Source: Alphaproteobacteria bacterium (GTDB lineage Bacteria; Pseudomonadota; Alphaproteobacteria; Sphingomonadales; Kordiimonadaceae). Taken from it: a DNA stretch of 64,000 nucleotides. This document shows, one piece after another, positions 34,073 through 44,086 of the stretch. A program made the position numbers and the translations under genes. Location of the stretch: positions 62,001-126,000 of the forward strand of contig SBGU01000005.1 in the NCBI GenBank assembly GCA_006226495.1. The letters run 5' to 3'. Each line of letters opens with the position of its first letter. The stretch's first letter is position 1. Under the pieces are notes generated by a model that saw only the letters and a program-made list of their open reading frames with translations, searched no databases and was not told the DNA's origin.

Positions 34073-37000
34073 TCAGGCCGCGAGGCCGATAGTGTCCACA
34101 TCCGCGAGGCCGAGGCCCTTGAGGAACACGGTCTCGCCGTCGCCAAGGTCGAGCAGCAGACCGGCCTGGCCGTCGACCGTCGCCTCGCTCGCGGCATCGC
34201 CAAGGGCGGCGGTGTCCGTGATGCCCCGGGCCGTGAGATCGAGGCTGTCGACGTCGGTATTGAAGTCGGTGATGATATCGTTGCCCGCGCTCTGCCCGAA
34301 GCAGAAGACATCCGCCCCCGCGCCGCCCGTCAGTGTATCGTCACCCGCCCCGGCCCAGATGGTATCGTCGCCGGCGCCGCCGTCCGCAAGGTCGTCGTCC
34401 TCGCCATTGAACAACTGGTCGTCGCCGTCGCCACCCAGCAGGGTATCGTTGCCGGTGTTGCCGAACAGGGTATCGTCGCCCCCCAGGCCTTTCACATAAT
34501 CGTCGTCGGTATTGCCGCCGATCCGGTCCGCGCCGCCCGAGCCGACGACGATATCGTTGCCGCCGCCGGCCCACATGATGTTCGGGCTGGAACCGGATTC
34601 GACTTCCTCGCCTTCGTCATAGACACCATTGTCGTCGATCAGGTCGTCGTCCCAGCCGCCGCCCAGGAGGGTATCGTCGCCGTCGCCGCCGCGGATGGTG
34701 TCCGCGCCGTCGGCGCCGGTATCGCTGTTGTCGATCAGTGACTGGCGGGTGGCACCATCGCTGGCACCGTCGCCGACCACAAAGTCGTTGCCGCCGCCGG
34801 CATGGATGACATCGCCGCCTTCGCCGCCGACAAGGGTATCCTCGCCGGGGTCGCTGTCGTCCTTCTTGATGAAATCGTCACCGGCGCCACCGTCGAGCGT
34901 GTCGTTGCCGGCACCACCGGTAAGCGTATCGCCCGCACTGGTGCCGGCGAGTGTATCATCGCCGGCGGTACCGGTGCTGGTGACCCCTTCAACCACATCA
35001 AGCACATTGACATGGATGACGGCACCGATAGTGAGGCCGCCGGCGTCCACCGCATAGGCCCGCAGCGATATGCTGGCGCCGGCTTCATAATCGAGCGAAA
35101 CACCTTCCCTGAGGTACAGCTTGTCGCCAACCACGATGAAACGGTCATCGCCGGCGATGCTGTAGGTGAGGCTGCCGCCTTCAGGGTCGGTGGCCCGCAA
35201 GGTGCCCACCAGCACACCCGCCTGGTTTTCGGTGACCCCGCCGCTGGTCAGTTTCAGGCCGAACGGCGTGTCGTTGACGCCCGTCACATCGACAGCCATG
35301 GTTGCGGTGTCCGACCAGGCTGTACCATCCGAAACACTGAAGGTGAAGGACCGGTCGCCATCCACATTGTTGGCCGGGGTGTAGCCAAGGTTTGCGATGT
35401 CGGCCAGGTCGATCACGTCCCCCGCCTGCACGGCGTTGCCAGAAAGGGTCAATGTGCCGGCGTCCGGCAAGCTGTCGATCCGGACGCTTGCCAGGCTGTC
35501 GCTGGTGTCGGTGTCGGTGAAGCCGAAATCGGATGCCGTGAAGCTGGCGGTCTGGTGCTCGGTCGCGCTGATGCTGCCGCCCGACGATGCGGGTGTATCG
35601 TTGGCACCATGGATGGTGATGTCGATATCCTGTTCGGTGCCGTCCAACGCCGCGACAGTGATGCTGTCGACCAGGGTTTCACCATCGGCCAGCGCCTGCA
35701 CATCGCCATGGCTTTCATCCAGGTCATAGACCCAGTTGCCCCCGGCATCGATGGTCAGGCTGCCATAGCTGCCGTCGATGGTATCGGCCGTGAAGCCGCT
35801 TTCGCCGGTGTCGATGTCCGTCGCCTGGGCGGTGCCGTCGATGGTGCCGGTGCTGTCTTCATCCATATTGCCGGCAAGGTCGCCCCCGAAGGTCGCGGCG
35901 TCGTTTTCACCGTCAATGGTGATGACAATATCCTGCTCGGTGCCGTCGGCGGACGTGACCGTGATGGTGTCGGACAGGGTGTCGTCGGCGCCCAGCGCCT
36001 GCACATCGCTGTTGTTTTCATCCAGGTCATAGGACCAGTCGCCGTTGGCATCGATAACCAGGTCGCCATAGGTACCTTCAATGGTGTCGGCATTGAAGGT
36101 CGCGGCACTGTCGACATCGGAAATCGTCGCGGTGCCGGTGATGGCATCTGTCGCATCTTCGGACACCGTGCCCGTCAGGTCGCCCCCGAAGGTTGCGGCG
36201 TCGTTCACACCGGTCACAGCGATGCTGACATCGTTGGAGTTCGATGCGTTGAAGACAAAGACCCCGGAGCCGTAGGAGCCGATGACAGCGTCCAGGTCGC
36301 CATCGTCATCGATATCCGCAAGGACCGGCACACTGTTGTAGCCGACGTCTATCCCATCAAACGGATTGCCCGAACCGGTGACCTGCGTGAAGACAGGGCT
36401 GTCGGCATTGCCGGTGTTCTCGTAATAGACGACAAGGCCGTTCGCGCCGCCAATGAAGACATCCATGTCGCCGTCGCCATCGAAGTCCACGAACGACAGT
36501 CTGCTGCTGTAACCGGAATCGACCCCGTTGAGCGGATTGTCCGTGCCATACACTGGCGTGAATGCCGGACTGTCGGCATTGCCCGTATTCTCGACAAAGA
36601 CCGTCAGGCCGTCGCTTCGACCGACAAAGGCATCCATGTCGCCATCATTGTCGATGTCAACGAAGGCAATTGCCGCCGCCGAGTCTATCGTCACGCTGTC
36701 GAACGGATTATCCGAACCGGCGACTTCCTCAAAGACGGGACTGTCGGCATTGCCCGTGTTCTCATAATATTTGATGGATGCACCCAGTTCGCCGGTGAAC
36801 AGGTCCAGATCGCCGTCACCGTCGATATCCACGAAGGTGGGCGTCGCGCTTTCGCCAATATCCACCAGATTCAGGGGGTTGTCGCTTCCGATGACTTCGG
36901 TGAAAACCGGGCTGCTGGCGGTGCCCGTGTTCTCGTAATATCGGAAGGTGCCTTCGTGCAATCCAATGACGGTATCCAGGTCGCCATCACCGTCGATATC

Positions 37001-40000
37001 CGCCAGCGCGGGTGCGATGCCGAATTCCGTCATACCCGCGAAAGGCCTGTCATCGCCGGTAACTTGCGTGTAGCTGGTATCCACCTGCAGGTCATTGCCA
37101 TGCGCGTCGGTGAAATCGATCGTCAGCAAATGGCTGACCGTCGGATCGTCCGAGCGGTTCAGGTAGGCGAGGCTTTCGATCAGCGCCTCGATGCTTTCGT
37201 TGCTCGCATTCTCGTTGAAGGTGAACAGATAGCTAGTGTCGCTGCTCACGGCAACGGTGGCGAAGGGCGTGCCTCCAAAGGTGAAATAACCAGCGCTGAA
37301 GTCGATCTGGCCTGGGCCGGTCCCGGTGTAAGAAACACGGGCTCCATCTTCCGGCAACCAGCCCGAAATCTTGAGCGTGGCGCCGTCGAAATCGCTGTCC
37401 GCATCGAAGAACGTGACATCACTGTCGATCACCGTGACACCGTCGCCTTCGGTATATTCAAGCGTTGTCAGGCCCGACAGGGTCGGCGCGTCGTTGGCAC
37501 CATCGATGGTGATGGCAATATCCTGTTCGGTGCCGTCCGCGGATGTGACCGTGATGGTGTCGGTCAGGGTTTCACCCACCACCATGCCCTGGACATCGGC
37601 ATTGCTGCTGTTGAGGTCGTAGGTCCAGTCGCCGTTTGCGTCGATGACCAGTTGGCCATGGCTGCCGTCCAGTGTGTCGGGCGTAAAGCTGGCCTCGCCG
37701 CTATCGACATCCGACACGGTGGCCGTGCCACCGATGGTGTCGTCATCCTCGCCCAGGCTGCCCGACAGGTCGCCGCCGAAGCTGGCCGCATCGTTTTCAC
37801 CACCGATGGTGATGACAATATCCTGTTCGGTGCCATCGGCGGACCTGACCGTGATGGTGTCGGACAGGGTGTCGTCCGCGCCCAGCGCCTGCACATCGTC
37901 GTTGCTTTCATCAAGGTCGTAAAGCCAGTCGCCATTGGCGTCGATGGTCAGGTCGCCATAGGTGCCGTCAAGGGTGTCGGCGCAGAAAACTTCCTCGTCC
38001 GTGCCGTCGGCATCGCTGATGGTCAGGCTGCCGCCGATGGTGCCGGTTGCATCCTCGTCGACATTGCCGGTCAGGTCGCCGCCGATGACCGCCGCCTCGT
38101 TGCCGTCGGGACCGGCGCCGATGTTGCCGCCGTCCGACGCCGTGTCGTCGGCGTTGCCGCCCGACTTGATGGCGATGGTGTCGACCGTCTGGCCATTGTC
38201 CGCCAGTACACCCGCCCTGAGGTTGCCGGTGCCAAGGGATATCGTTGTGACACTGTCGAACAGGTCTTCAAGCACATAGACGGTTTCCACAAAACCCCCG
38301 CCCGTTGTCGCGGTCCAGCCCTCGGTCTTGATGACAGGGCCGATGACATCGACCGTGGCGCCCGCGCCGCTGGTGCCGATACTGCCGACGATGCTGTTGT
38401 CGATCGTCAGCGTGGTCCCGTTGTCGCCATATATGTCGTTGCCCGTGCCTTCGGCGGCATTACCGATGATGGTGACATGGTCGAGCGAGACATCCGAAAC
38501 ACCCACAAGGTAGGCGGCTCCGCCATTGCCGTCGGACTGGTTGCGCGTGAATGTGGACGAGGTGATGTTGACCTCTACGCCGTTCGTGTATATGGCCCCG
38601 CCGGAATCGTCTGCACTGTTGCCCGAAAACAGGCTGTTGGTGATATTCAGCACCCCCGTGGACATGGCCAATACACCACCAAAATGCGTGGCATAATTGG
38701 CCTCGAAAGTGCTGTCGTTGATATTGATCGTGGCACCGAGCGCGCTGTAGATCGCGCCTGCGGAAGCGCTGTGGTAACCACCTTCGACGGTGAGGGAATT
38801 CAGGGTCACGGTGCCATCGGTATTCACGCCGAATATCCGGTATGTGTCATCACCGCTGATGGTAATGTCCGCCTTGTCGTCGCCATCCACATCCCCGTCG
38901 ATGGTCACACTTTCATTGAGCGTGAGCTGCCCGACCGTCAGGGTGATGGTCTGGCCCGCCAGGCTGTTATCGAACAGGATGGTATCGGCGCCGTCGGTAT
39001 TGTTCGCCAGCGCAACCGCTTCGCGGAGCGACAGCACACCATCGTTTGCATCCACCACGTCGTCGGCGGTGGTGACGATAATGTCTTCCCGCTGTTCGAC
39101 GCTCACGTCGCTCGAAAGCGACAGGGAGGCGTCGCTGTTGACATTGCCATTGTCCCTGAGGTTGGTGATCGTCACGGTGCGGGTGCCGCCGGTAACCGTT
39201 TCACTGTCGTTCCGGTAGGTCATGCCGTCGATCATGTCGTTCATCTGGTCGGTCGTGACATCATTGGCAACGAAGGTAACCAGGGCCGTGCTGCCGCTGA
39301 GCTGCACAATCACCGGGAAATTCAGGGTCGAGGTATTGGTGGTGAATCCGTTCGTCAGCTCGATATCGACCCCGTCTGCGGTCAGGACCTCGTTGGCGCC
39401 GTCGGTCACCCCGGTGATCCGGATCGTCAGCCCGATCGGGTTCAGGCCATTGTCGACGGCGCTTGAGTCCGCGTTCGAAAACAGGGTGACGCCGCTGCCG
39501 CCGCTCAGGAAATCCGGGTCCTCTGCCGTCACCGTCAGGGTGGGGTAATCATCCTCGCCGTCAATGGTGATGACGATATCCTGCTCGGTGCCATCGACCG
39601 AATGCACCGTTATGGTATCTTCGAGGCTGTCGCCGTTCCGGGTCGCCTGCACGTCGCCATTGCTTTCATCCAGGTCATAGGACCAGTTGCCGCTCGCATC
39701 GATGATCAGGTCGCCGTATGTGCCCTCAATCGTGTCTGCGCAGAAGCTTTCCTGGTCCGTCCCGTCATCATCCGTGATCGTCAGGCTGCCGGTCACGGTG
39801 CCCGTTGCATCTTCGTCCGTCCTGCCCGTCGTCTCGCCGCCGATCACCGCCGGCGTGTTACCGGTCACCGATACGGTGGTCGCGCCCGTGACGGTGGCAT
39901 TCGGTGCGCCGCTGCCGTCGTTGAAGGCCCAGTCAAGCCGCACATCACCCGATGTCTCGCCGGTGTAGGCATACTGGATACGCTGCAGGATGCTGTTGAC

Positions 40001-41476
40001 AAGCGAGCTTGTGTCCGCGACATCGCCATATCCGTCCAGCGTGCCGTCGAAGCTGATATAAAGGGTGCCGCTGGATGTGGTGTAGGTGGCTGCATGGTCC
40101 GGTCCGCCGCCTGCCCCCCTGTCAACATAGATGACACCGTCGGCTGTCGAGATCGAGCCAGTGTTGGCAATCGAGAAAACGTCGTTCGTGTCGGGGCCGG
40201 TATGGCGCGCGATGGTCAGGGTCGCGCCGTTATAGTTGCCGCTGCCATTGTTGAGGCCGTCCAGTTCGATGTCGGTGACCGTGACATTGTTATCCAGCGT
40301 CACAGGGTCGTCGCCGGCGGCATGGGAGGGCGCGCCGTCGAGGTTGTTCAGGGTTGCCGGCACGTTGGCACCGGCACTGACATCACCAGCCGGCATGCCA
40401 TATTGCACGATACCGCGCGTGACCAGCACCGAGCCCGTCACCTCGTGCCGGGATTCGGTCGCGTAGAAGATATTGCCAAGGTCGGCCTCGATCGTCGGGT
40501 CGCCGGTGGCCGTGCCGCCAACATCGTGGGACGCAACCGTGGGCGCCGCGCTCAGGATATTATTTTCGCCAAATATGGCCGTCGCAGACACATTCACCTC
40601 GACCGAGGCGTCGCCGCCGCTTGCCGCCGCAATCGTGTTGGTGAAGGTAACTGTGGCGCCGGCGGCAATGCTCACCTGGTCGCCAGCGTTGCCGGTGAAA
40701 GTGCTGCTGTTCACCGTTGTATCGGCGTCGATCTGCACGCCCGAATAACCCCGGTTATATGCGGCAACGACCGTATCGATGACGACGCTGGTGACACCAT
40801 TGTCGATATAGAATCCGCCCCCGGCGCCTTCATAGTCACCCTCTTCGATCGACGCATTGCCCACAAAGCTTGAATTGACGATCAGGACTTCGCCACGCTC
40901 GACATAAAGGCCGCCGCCATAGGCGGAGCCGCCATAATCCTGATTGGCGGTATTGTCATGGAAGGACGAACCGCTGATGGTCAGGCTGTCCGCCGCCGAA
41001 TAGACACCGCCGCCATAGATATAATAGTCGTCATCCAGAACCAGCGAGACATTGTCGGAAACTTCGACCGATTGCAGGGTCAGGGACGAGACGCCGCTGC
41101 CCGCAAAAATGCCGGCGCCATAGATATCGTCGTCCGTGTCATTCAGGCCATGGCTGACCGTTATGCCCTCCAGCGTTACATCACCCGACGTGATACTGAT
41201 GACCCGCGACCGGTCGTCCCCGCTGACCACAATGTCCGGAACACCGTCATCGTCCAGATCGCCATCGATGGAGAGGCTGGTATCGATTGTCAGTTCGGTA
41301 CCACCAAGGGTGATGGTCTGGCCTGACAGGCTTTCAGCGAACGTGATGATATCGCCGCTTTCAGCGACCGCCAGCGCCTCACGCAGCGACAGGCCGTCGC
41401 CGTCATTTGTCTCGCCGGCCAGGCCACCATCGTTATAATCTTCATCATTGGTGGTGGTTACGGTCAGTTCCGTCAT
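34073..41476 (-). CDS. Giant RTX exoprotein: CSLREA/beta-helix, VCBS, FG-GAP, cadherin-like (2467 aa)
   Basis: Probably a calcium-binding surface adhesin or exoprotein. In order: a CSLREA-type start (LSLREALAVA near residue 27) with parallel beta-helix repeats to about nt 40490; one VCBS repeat (about nt 39860-39540); a second CSLREA region (LSLREAVALA, nt 39040) and beta-helix; two VCBS repeats (nt 38100-37470); a cadherin-like stretch; five FG-GAP repeats with DxDGDGDxD calcium loops (nt 37040-36240); two VCBS repeats (to 35590); two cadherin-like domains; RTX nonapeptides GGxGxDxL (nt 34985-34310); and a C-terminal tail of about 80 residues fitting a type I secretion signal. No HlyB/HlyD/TolC genes are nearby. 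The start at 41476 is preferred over a TTG ten codons upstream. Confidence 0.88.
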   Translation of the reverse strand: MTELTVTTTNDEDYNDGGLAGETNDGDGLSLREALAVAESGDIITFAESLSGQTITLGGTELTIDTSLSIDGDLDDDGVPDIVVSGDDRSRVISITSGDVTLEGITVSHGLNDTDDDIYGAGIFAGSGVSSLTLQSVEVSDNVSLVLDDDYYIYGGGVYSAADSLTISGSSFHDNTANQDYGGSAYGGGLYVERGEVLIVNSSFVGNASIEEGDYEGAGGGFYIDNGVTSVVIDTVVAAYNRGYSGVQIDADTTVNSSTFTGNAGDQVSIAAGATVTFTNTIAAASGGDASVEVNVSATAIFGENNILSAAPTVASHDVGGTATGDPTIEADLGNIFYATESRHEVTGSVLVTRGIVQYGMPAGDVSAGANVPATLNNLDGAPSHAAGDDPVTLDNNVTVTDIELDGLNNGSGNYNGATLTIARHTGPDTNDVFSIANTGSISTADGVIYVDRGAGGGPDHAATYTTSSGTLYISFDGTLDGYGDVADTSSLVNSILQRIQYAYTGETSGDVRLDWAFNDGSGAPNATVTGATTVSVTGNTPAVIGGETTGRTDEDATGTVTGSLTITDDDGTDQESFCADTIEGTYGDLIIDASGNWSYDLDESNGDVQATRNGDSLEDTITVHSVDGTEQDIVITIDGEDDYPTLTVTAEDPDFLSGGSGVTLFSNADSSAVDNGLNPIGLTIRITGVTDGANEVLTADGVDIELTNGFTTNTSTLNFPVIVQLSGSTALVTFVANDVTTDQMNDMIDGMTYRNDSETVTGGTRTVTITNLRDNGNVNSDASLSLSSDVSVEQREDIIVTTADDVVDANDGVLSLREAVALANNTDGADTILFDNSLAGQTITLTVGQLTLNESVTIDGDVDGDDKADITISGDDTYRIFGVNTDGTVTLNSLTVEGGYHSASAGAIYSALGATININDSTFEANYATHFGGVLAMSTGVLNITNSLFSGNSADDSGGAIYTNGVEVNITSSTFTRNQSDGNGGAAYLVGVSDVSLDHVTIIGNAAEGTGNDIYGDNGTTLTIDNSIVGSIGTSGAGATVDVIGPVIKTEGWTATTGGGFVETVYVLEDLFDSVTTISLGTGNLRAGVLADNGQTVDTIAIKSGGNADDTASDGGNIGAGPDGNEAAVIGGDLTGNVDEDATGTIGGSLTISDADGTDEEVFCADTLDGTYGDLTIDANGDWLYDLDESNDDVQALGADDTLSDTITVRSADGTEQDIVITIGGENDAASFGGDLSGSLGEDDDTIGGTATVSDVDSGEASFTPDTLDGSHGQLVIDANGDWTYDLNSSNADVQGMVVGETLTDTITVTSADGTEQDIAITIDGANDAPTLSGLTTLEYTEGDGVTVIDSDVTFFDADSDFDGATLKISGWLPEDGARVSYTGTGPGQIDFSAGYFTFGGTPFATVAVSSDTSYLFTFNENASNESIEALIESLAYLNRSDDPTVSHLLTIDFTDAHGNDLQVDTSYTQVTGDDRPFAGMTEFGIAPALADIDGDGDLDTVIGLHEGTFRYYENTGTASSPVFTEVIGSDNPLNLVDIGESATPTFVDIDGDGDLDLFTGELGASIKYYENTGNADSPVFEEVAGSDNPFDSVTIDSAAAIAFVDIDNDGDMDAFVGRSDGLTVFVENTGNADSPAFTPVYGTDNPLNGVDSGYSSRLSFVDFDGDGDMDVFIGGANGLVVYYENTGNADSPVFTQVTGSGNPFDGIDVGYNSVPVLADIDDDGDLDAVIGSYGSGVFVFNASNSNDVSIAVTGVNDAATFGGDLTGTVSEDATDAITGTATISDVDSAATFNADTIEGTYGDLVIDANGDWSYDLDENNSDVQALGADDTLSDTITVTSADGTEQDIVITIDGENDAATFGGDLAGNMDEDSTGTIDGTAQATDIDTGESGFTADTIDGSYGSLTIDAGGNWVYDLDESHGDVQALADGETLVDSITVAALDGTEQDIDITIHGANDTPASSGGSISATEHQTASFTASDFGFTDTDTSDSLASVRIDSLPDAGTLTLSGNAVQAGDVIDLADIANLGYTPANNVDGDRSFTFSVSDGTAWSDTATMAVDVTGVNDTPFGLKLTSGGVTENQAGVLVGTLRATDPEGGSLTYSIAGDDRFIVVGDKLYLREGVSLDYEAGASISLRAYAVDAGGLTIGAVIHVNVLDVVEGVTSTGTAGDDTLAGTSAGDTLTGGAGNDTLDGGAGDDFIKKDDSDPGEDTLVGGEGGDVIHAGGGNDFVVGDGASDGATRQSLIDNSDTGADGADTIRGGDGDDTLLGGGWDDDLIDDNGVYDEGEEVESGSSPNIMWAGGGNDIVVGSGGADRIGGNTDDDYVKGLGGDDTLFGNTGNDTLLGGDGDDQLFNGEDDDLADGGAGDDTIWAGAGDDTLTGGAGADVFCFGQSAGNDIITDFNTDVDSLDLTARGITDTAALGDAASEATVDGQAGLLLDLGDGETVFLKGLGLADVDTIGLAA

Positions 41477-41621
41477 GTCGTGCCCCCGCGCATATCCTGA
41501 CAACAAAAACTTGTGGTCGCGGAGGCGGGCCGCCTGCGGCTGCAGCTCTTAACGTCCCGGAATTCCAGCGGGAAATCGGCCAACAACCGCGCGGGCAGCA
41601 ATATGTTGCCTTCCACGACCA

Positions 41622-41640
41622 GATAATTAAAATTGTTATC
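41622..41640. promoter_or_regulatory. AT-rich dyad GATAA-N9-TTATC upstream of the giant gene and AraC gene
   Basis: Complementary 5-bp ends (41622-41626 and 41636-41640) lie in an AT-rich island of the 237-bp divergent intergenic region, the likely promoter/operator area for both genes. Confidence 0.35.
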
Positions 41641-41713
41641 GTTTTCGGTGGGGCGCTGCTTGACCATGCGTCCGGATTATTTGACGCAGCGTCCATTTTC
41701 GGGGTGGAGAAAC

Positions 41714-42751
41714 ATGGCGGCAACGATTGAGGTGCAGGGTCCGGACGCGGCAAGGCCGCGGGAATTCCGCAACCTTATCGAGACAAGCGCCCATGTGCGC
41801 AAGAACCCCGAAACCAAGATCGGCAGCATCAGCACACGGCATGTGCCGGTCCATGAACAGTTCGACCTGTGGCGCTCGGTCGCGGCGGCGCCCTTCGGCA
41901 CCGTCAGCAGGGACGATCCCTACGACGAGCCCTTCCACGCCACGGCGGAAACCTATATCACCAGCCAGTTCGGCTATGCCCGCCACGGCATTGTGCATGC
42001 CGCCAGCGTCGAGCGCGACAAACGCGCCATTGCGCTCGGGGATTTTGACGGTATCGGCATTCAGTTGCGCCTGAAGGGCCATGAACTGGCCAACGACTAT
42101 CGTAGCGGCGAATTGTTCGCGCCGGGCAAGATCCGCCTGCACGACCTGAAGCGCCCCTTTTTCAGCAGCAATGACGGCTATGAAAACCTGGCCATCGTGG
42201 CCCCGACCATGCTTTTGGCGGAACGTGTGCCTGGCATCGAACAACTGAACGGCTACATGCTGCCGGACGGCGCCATGACCCTCCTGTTGCAGGATCATAT
42301 GAAAACCGCCCTCAGGGTGCTGGAACAGGCAACCCGCGACGAAGCCGAACAGATGGGCAAGGTAACCCTCGAAGTGCTGACCGCCGCATACCTCGCGTCG
42401 CACTATACCGGCATCCTGGGCTCCAGCGCGGTGCCGCATGCGCTCCGGCAGGCGATCCGCCTGTGTATCGACCGCAACCTGCACCGCTCGGCCCTCGACC
42501 CGGCCTTCATCGCCCGCGCGGTCGGCGTTTCGCGCAGCAAGCTATATGAAGCCTGCCAGCCCTATGACACACCGATGGAAATGGTCCGCGCCCGTCGCCT
42601 GGACCGCGCCGCAGACATCCTGCGGGCGCAACCGCACCTGCGCATCACCGAAGTCGCGGCCATGGTGGGCTATGAAAACCTGGAAACCTTCAGCCGCCAG
42701 TTCCGGCGCGAATTCGGCTGTTCCGCCCGCGATTACCGGCAGCAGGGCTGA
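41714..42751 (+). CDS. AraC-family transcriptional regulator
   Basis: A 345-residue regulator. The C-terminal 100 residues form the double HTH of AraC (ALDPAFIARAVGVSRSKLYEACQ and ITEVAAMVGYENLETFSRQFRREFGCSARDYR). The N-terminal part resembles the AraC-binding-like domain of regulators of surface or catabolic genes (HVPVHEQFDLWRSVAAAPFGTVS); no ligand is evident. The start at 41714 follows GGAG; the longer frame begins upstream without such a site. Divergent from the giant RTX gene, which it may control. Confidence 0.88.
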   Translation: MAATIEVQGPDAARPREFRNLIETSAHVRKNPETKIGSISTRHVPVHEQFDLWRSVAAAPFGTVSRDDPYDEPFHATAETYITSQFGYARHGIVHAASVERDKRAIALGDFDGIGIQLRLKGHELANDYRSGELFAPGKIRLHDLKRPFFSSNDGYENLAIVAPTMLLAERVPGIEQLNGYMLPDGAMTLLLQDHMKTALRVLEQATRDEAEQMGKVTLEVLTAAYLASHYTGILGSSAVPHALRQAIRLCIDRNLHRSALDPAFIARAVGVSRSKLYEACQPYDTPMEMVRARRLDRAADILRAQPHLRITEVAAMVGYENLETFSRQFRREFGCSARDYRQQG

Positions 42752-42833
42752 CCGGCCGGAATATCATGCGCCGGCTGCCTGACATGGTGCCATGCCGAGC
42801 TCGCGGATTTTCGAATATGTGGGGAAGGAAAGA

Positions 42834-42908
42834 TGGTGCTGCTAGACAGATTTGAACTGTCGGCCTCTCCCTTACCAAGGGAGTGCTCTACCCCTGAGCT
42901 ATAGCAGC
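42834..42908 (-). tRNA. tRNA-Thr(GGT)
   Basis: On the minus strand the acceptor GCTGCTA (5' end 42908) pairs with TAGCAGC (42844-42838), followed by discriminator A and an encoded CCA (42836-42834). The anticodon stem CTCCC/GGGAG encloses loop TTGGTAA; anticodon GGT at 42876-42874. The T-loop TTCAAAT is present. Length 75 with CCA. Confidence 0.95.
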
Positions 42909-43076
42909 CCACACCATCGCGGCGAGCGCGTTTGCGTCGCACGCCGGGCCTATTGCCACAGCCCCGGACCGGATGCAAGACAAAAGAGTCACATTTTATC
43001 GCCCCGCTTTCGTGCAGGCGCGCGGCCATGGCATTTCGCGCTTGAAAAACCGCCATCTTGGCGGCATCAATCGGCC

Positions 43077-43238
43077 ATGGACGATAGCACAAAAAAATCC
43101 GCGAGCCCAAAAACCGCTGCCGACAAACCCGACAAGAAACTGAAGTCGGATGACAAACAGGCACGGCTGGCCGAAGCGCTGCGCGCCAACCTCAGGCGCC
43201 GCAAGAGCCAGGCGCGCGACCGGCGCGACCAGGACTAG
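43077..43238 (+). CDS. Small basic alphaproteobacterial protein (53 aa)
   Basis: The frame extends upstream through the tRNA, but the real product is likely the 53 residues from the ATG at 43077: MDDSTKKSASPKTAADKPDK, then QARLAEALRANLRRRKSQARDRRDQD. Short proteins with a disordered Lys-rich head and an ALRANLRRRKxQxR tail are common near housekeeping genes in Alphaproteobacteria; the role is unknown. It lies downstream of and divergent to the tRNA-Thr gene and upstream of dcd. Confidence 0.7.
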   Translation: MDDSTKKSASPKTAADKPDKKLKSDDKQARLAEALRANLRRRKSQARDRRDQD

Positions 43239-43409
43239 GCACCCGCCCGCCCGCTGCCGGCCATCCGGGCCGCCCGCGCCCATATCCCGAACCCTGGCCC
43301 AATATCTGGTACAAAGCGGCTTGTCTGCCCCCATGGATTGCCTTACAAATCGCCAAACAGGGCGCGGGCATTGCCTGCCGCCACCAGCCGTATCAGGGGG
43401 AAAAAGACC

Positions 43410-43964
43410 ATGGCCATCATGTCGGACAAATGGATTCGCACAATGTCGCAACAACACGGCATGATCGAACCGTTCGCTGACCGGCAGGTGCGCGAAGGCA
43501 ATATTTCCTACGGCCTGTCGTCCTATGGGTACGACGCGCGTGTGGCGCCCGAGTTCAAGATTTTCACCAATGTGGATTCGGCCATTGTCGACCCCAAGGA
43601 TTTTTCGCCCAAAAGCTTCGTCGACCGCAACACCGATGTCTGCGTGATCCCGCCCAACAGCTTCGCGCTGGCGCGCACCGTGGAATATTTCCGCGTGCCC
43701 AGGGACGTGCTGGTGATCTGCCTTGGCAAATCCACCTACGCCCGCTGCGGCATCATCGTGAATGTGACACCGCTTGAGCCCGGCTGGGAAGGCCATGTGA
43801 CCCTGGAATTTTCGAACACCACGCCCCTGCCCGCCAAGATTTACGCCAACGAAGGCGCGTGCCAGTTCCTGTTCCTGCAGGGCAACGAGCCATGCGAAGT
43901 GGCCTATTCCGACCGCAAGGGCAAATACCAGGGCCAGACCGGCGTCACCCTGCCGAAACTTTGA
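43410..43964 (+). CDS. dcd: dCTP deaminase
   Basis: A 184-residue homotrimeric enzyme converting dCTP to dUTP, the precursor of dUMP and dTTP. Characteristic are MSDKWIR at the start, the active-site GKSTYARCG (106-114, with the Ser and Arg) and [12 protein letters not shown] with the catalytic Glu (about 133). Length fits the family. The start at 43410 ([10 protein letters not shown]) follows a CAGGGGG site; the longer frame is not conserved. Confidence 0.96.
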   Translation: MAIMSDKWIRTMSQQHGMIEPFADRQVREGNISYGLSSYGYDARVAPEFKIFTNVDSAIVDPKDFSPKSFVDRNTDVCVIPPNSFALARTVEYFRVPRDVLVICLGKSTYARCGIIVNVTPLEPGWEGHVTLEFSNTTPLPAKIYANEGACQFLFLQGNEPCEVAYSDRKGKYQGQTGVTLPKL

Positions 43965-43978
43965 GGGGCAATTGCCCC
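43965..43978 (+). terminator. Perfect palindrome GGGGCAATTGCCCC immediately after dcd
   Basis: Directly after the dcd stop. It can fold as a 5-bp GC stem with loop AATT, without a clear U-run, so it is a weak or rho-aided terminator at best. Confidence 0.4.
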
Positions 43979-44086
43979 GCCGCTCCGGCATCACGGTCCG
44001 GACCCATCTTTGCCATTTGGCTGCCTTGATCGGGTGCCACTGAAGGAAAATCCTCAGCGGGCAACAGCAGCAGAAAGCGATCCGAT

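Noticed and set aside
34802-39466. 1554-codon plus-strand open frame antisense to the giant RTX gene
   Set aside because: The repeats of the giant gene give a repetitive mirror frame; no signal, domain or ribosome-binding site; the minus strand has recognisable VCBS, FG-GAP and RTX domains.
42852-43076. Upstream part of the frame that ends in the 53-residue protein
   Set aside because: It overlaps the tRNA-Thr gene on the opposite strand; the conserved small protein starts at 43077.
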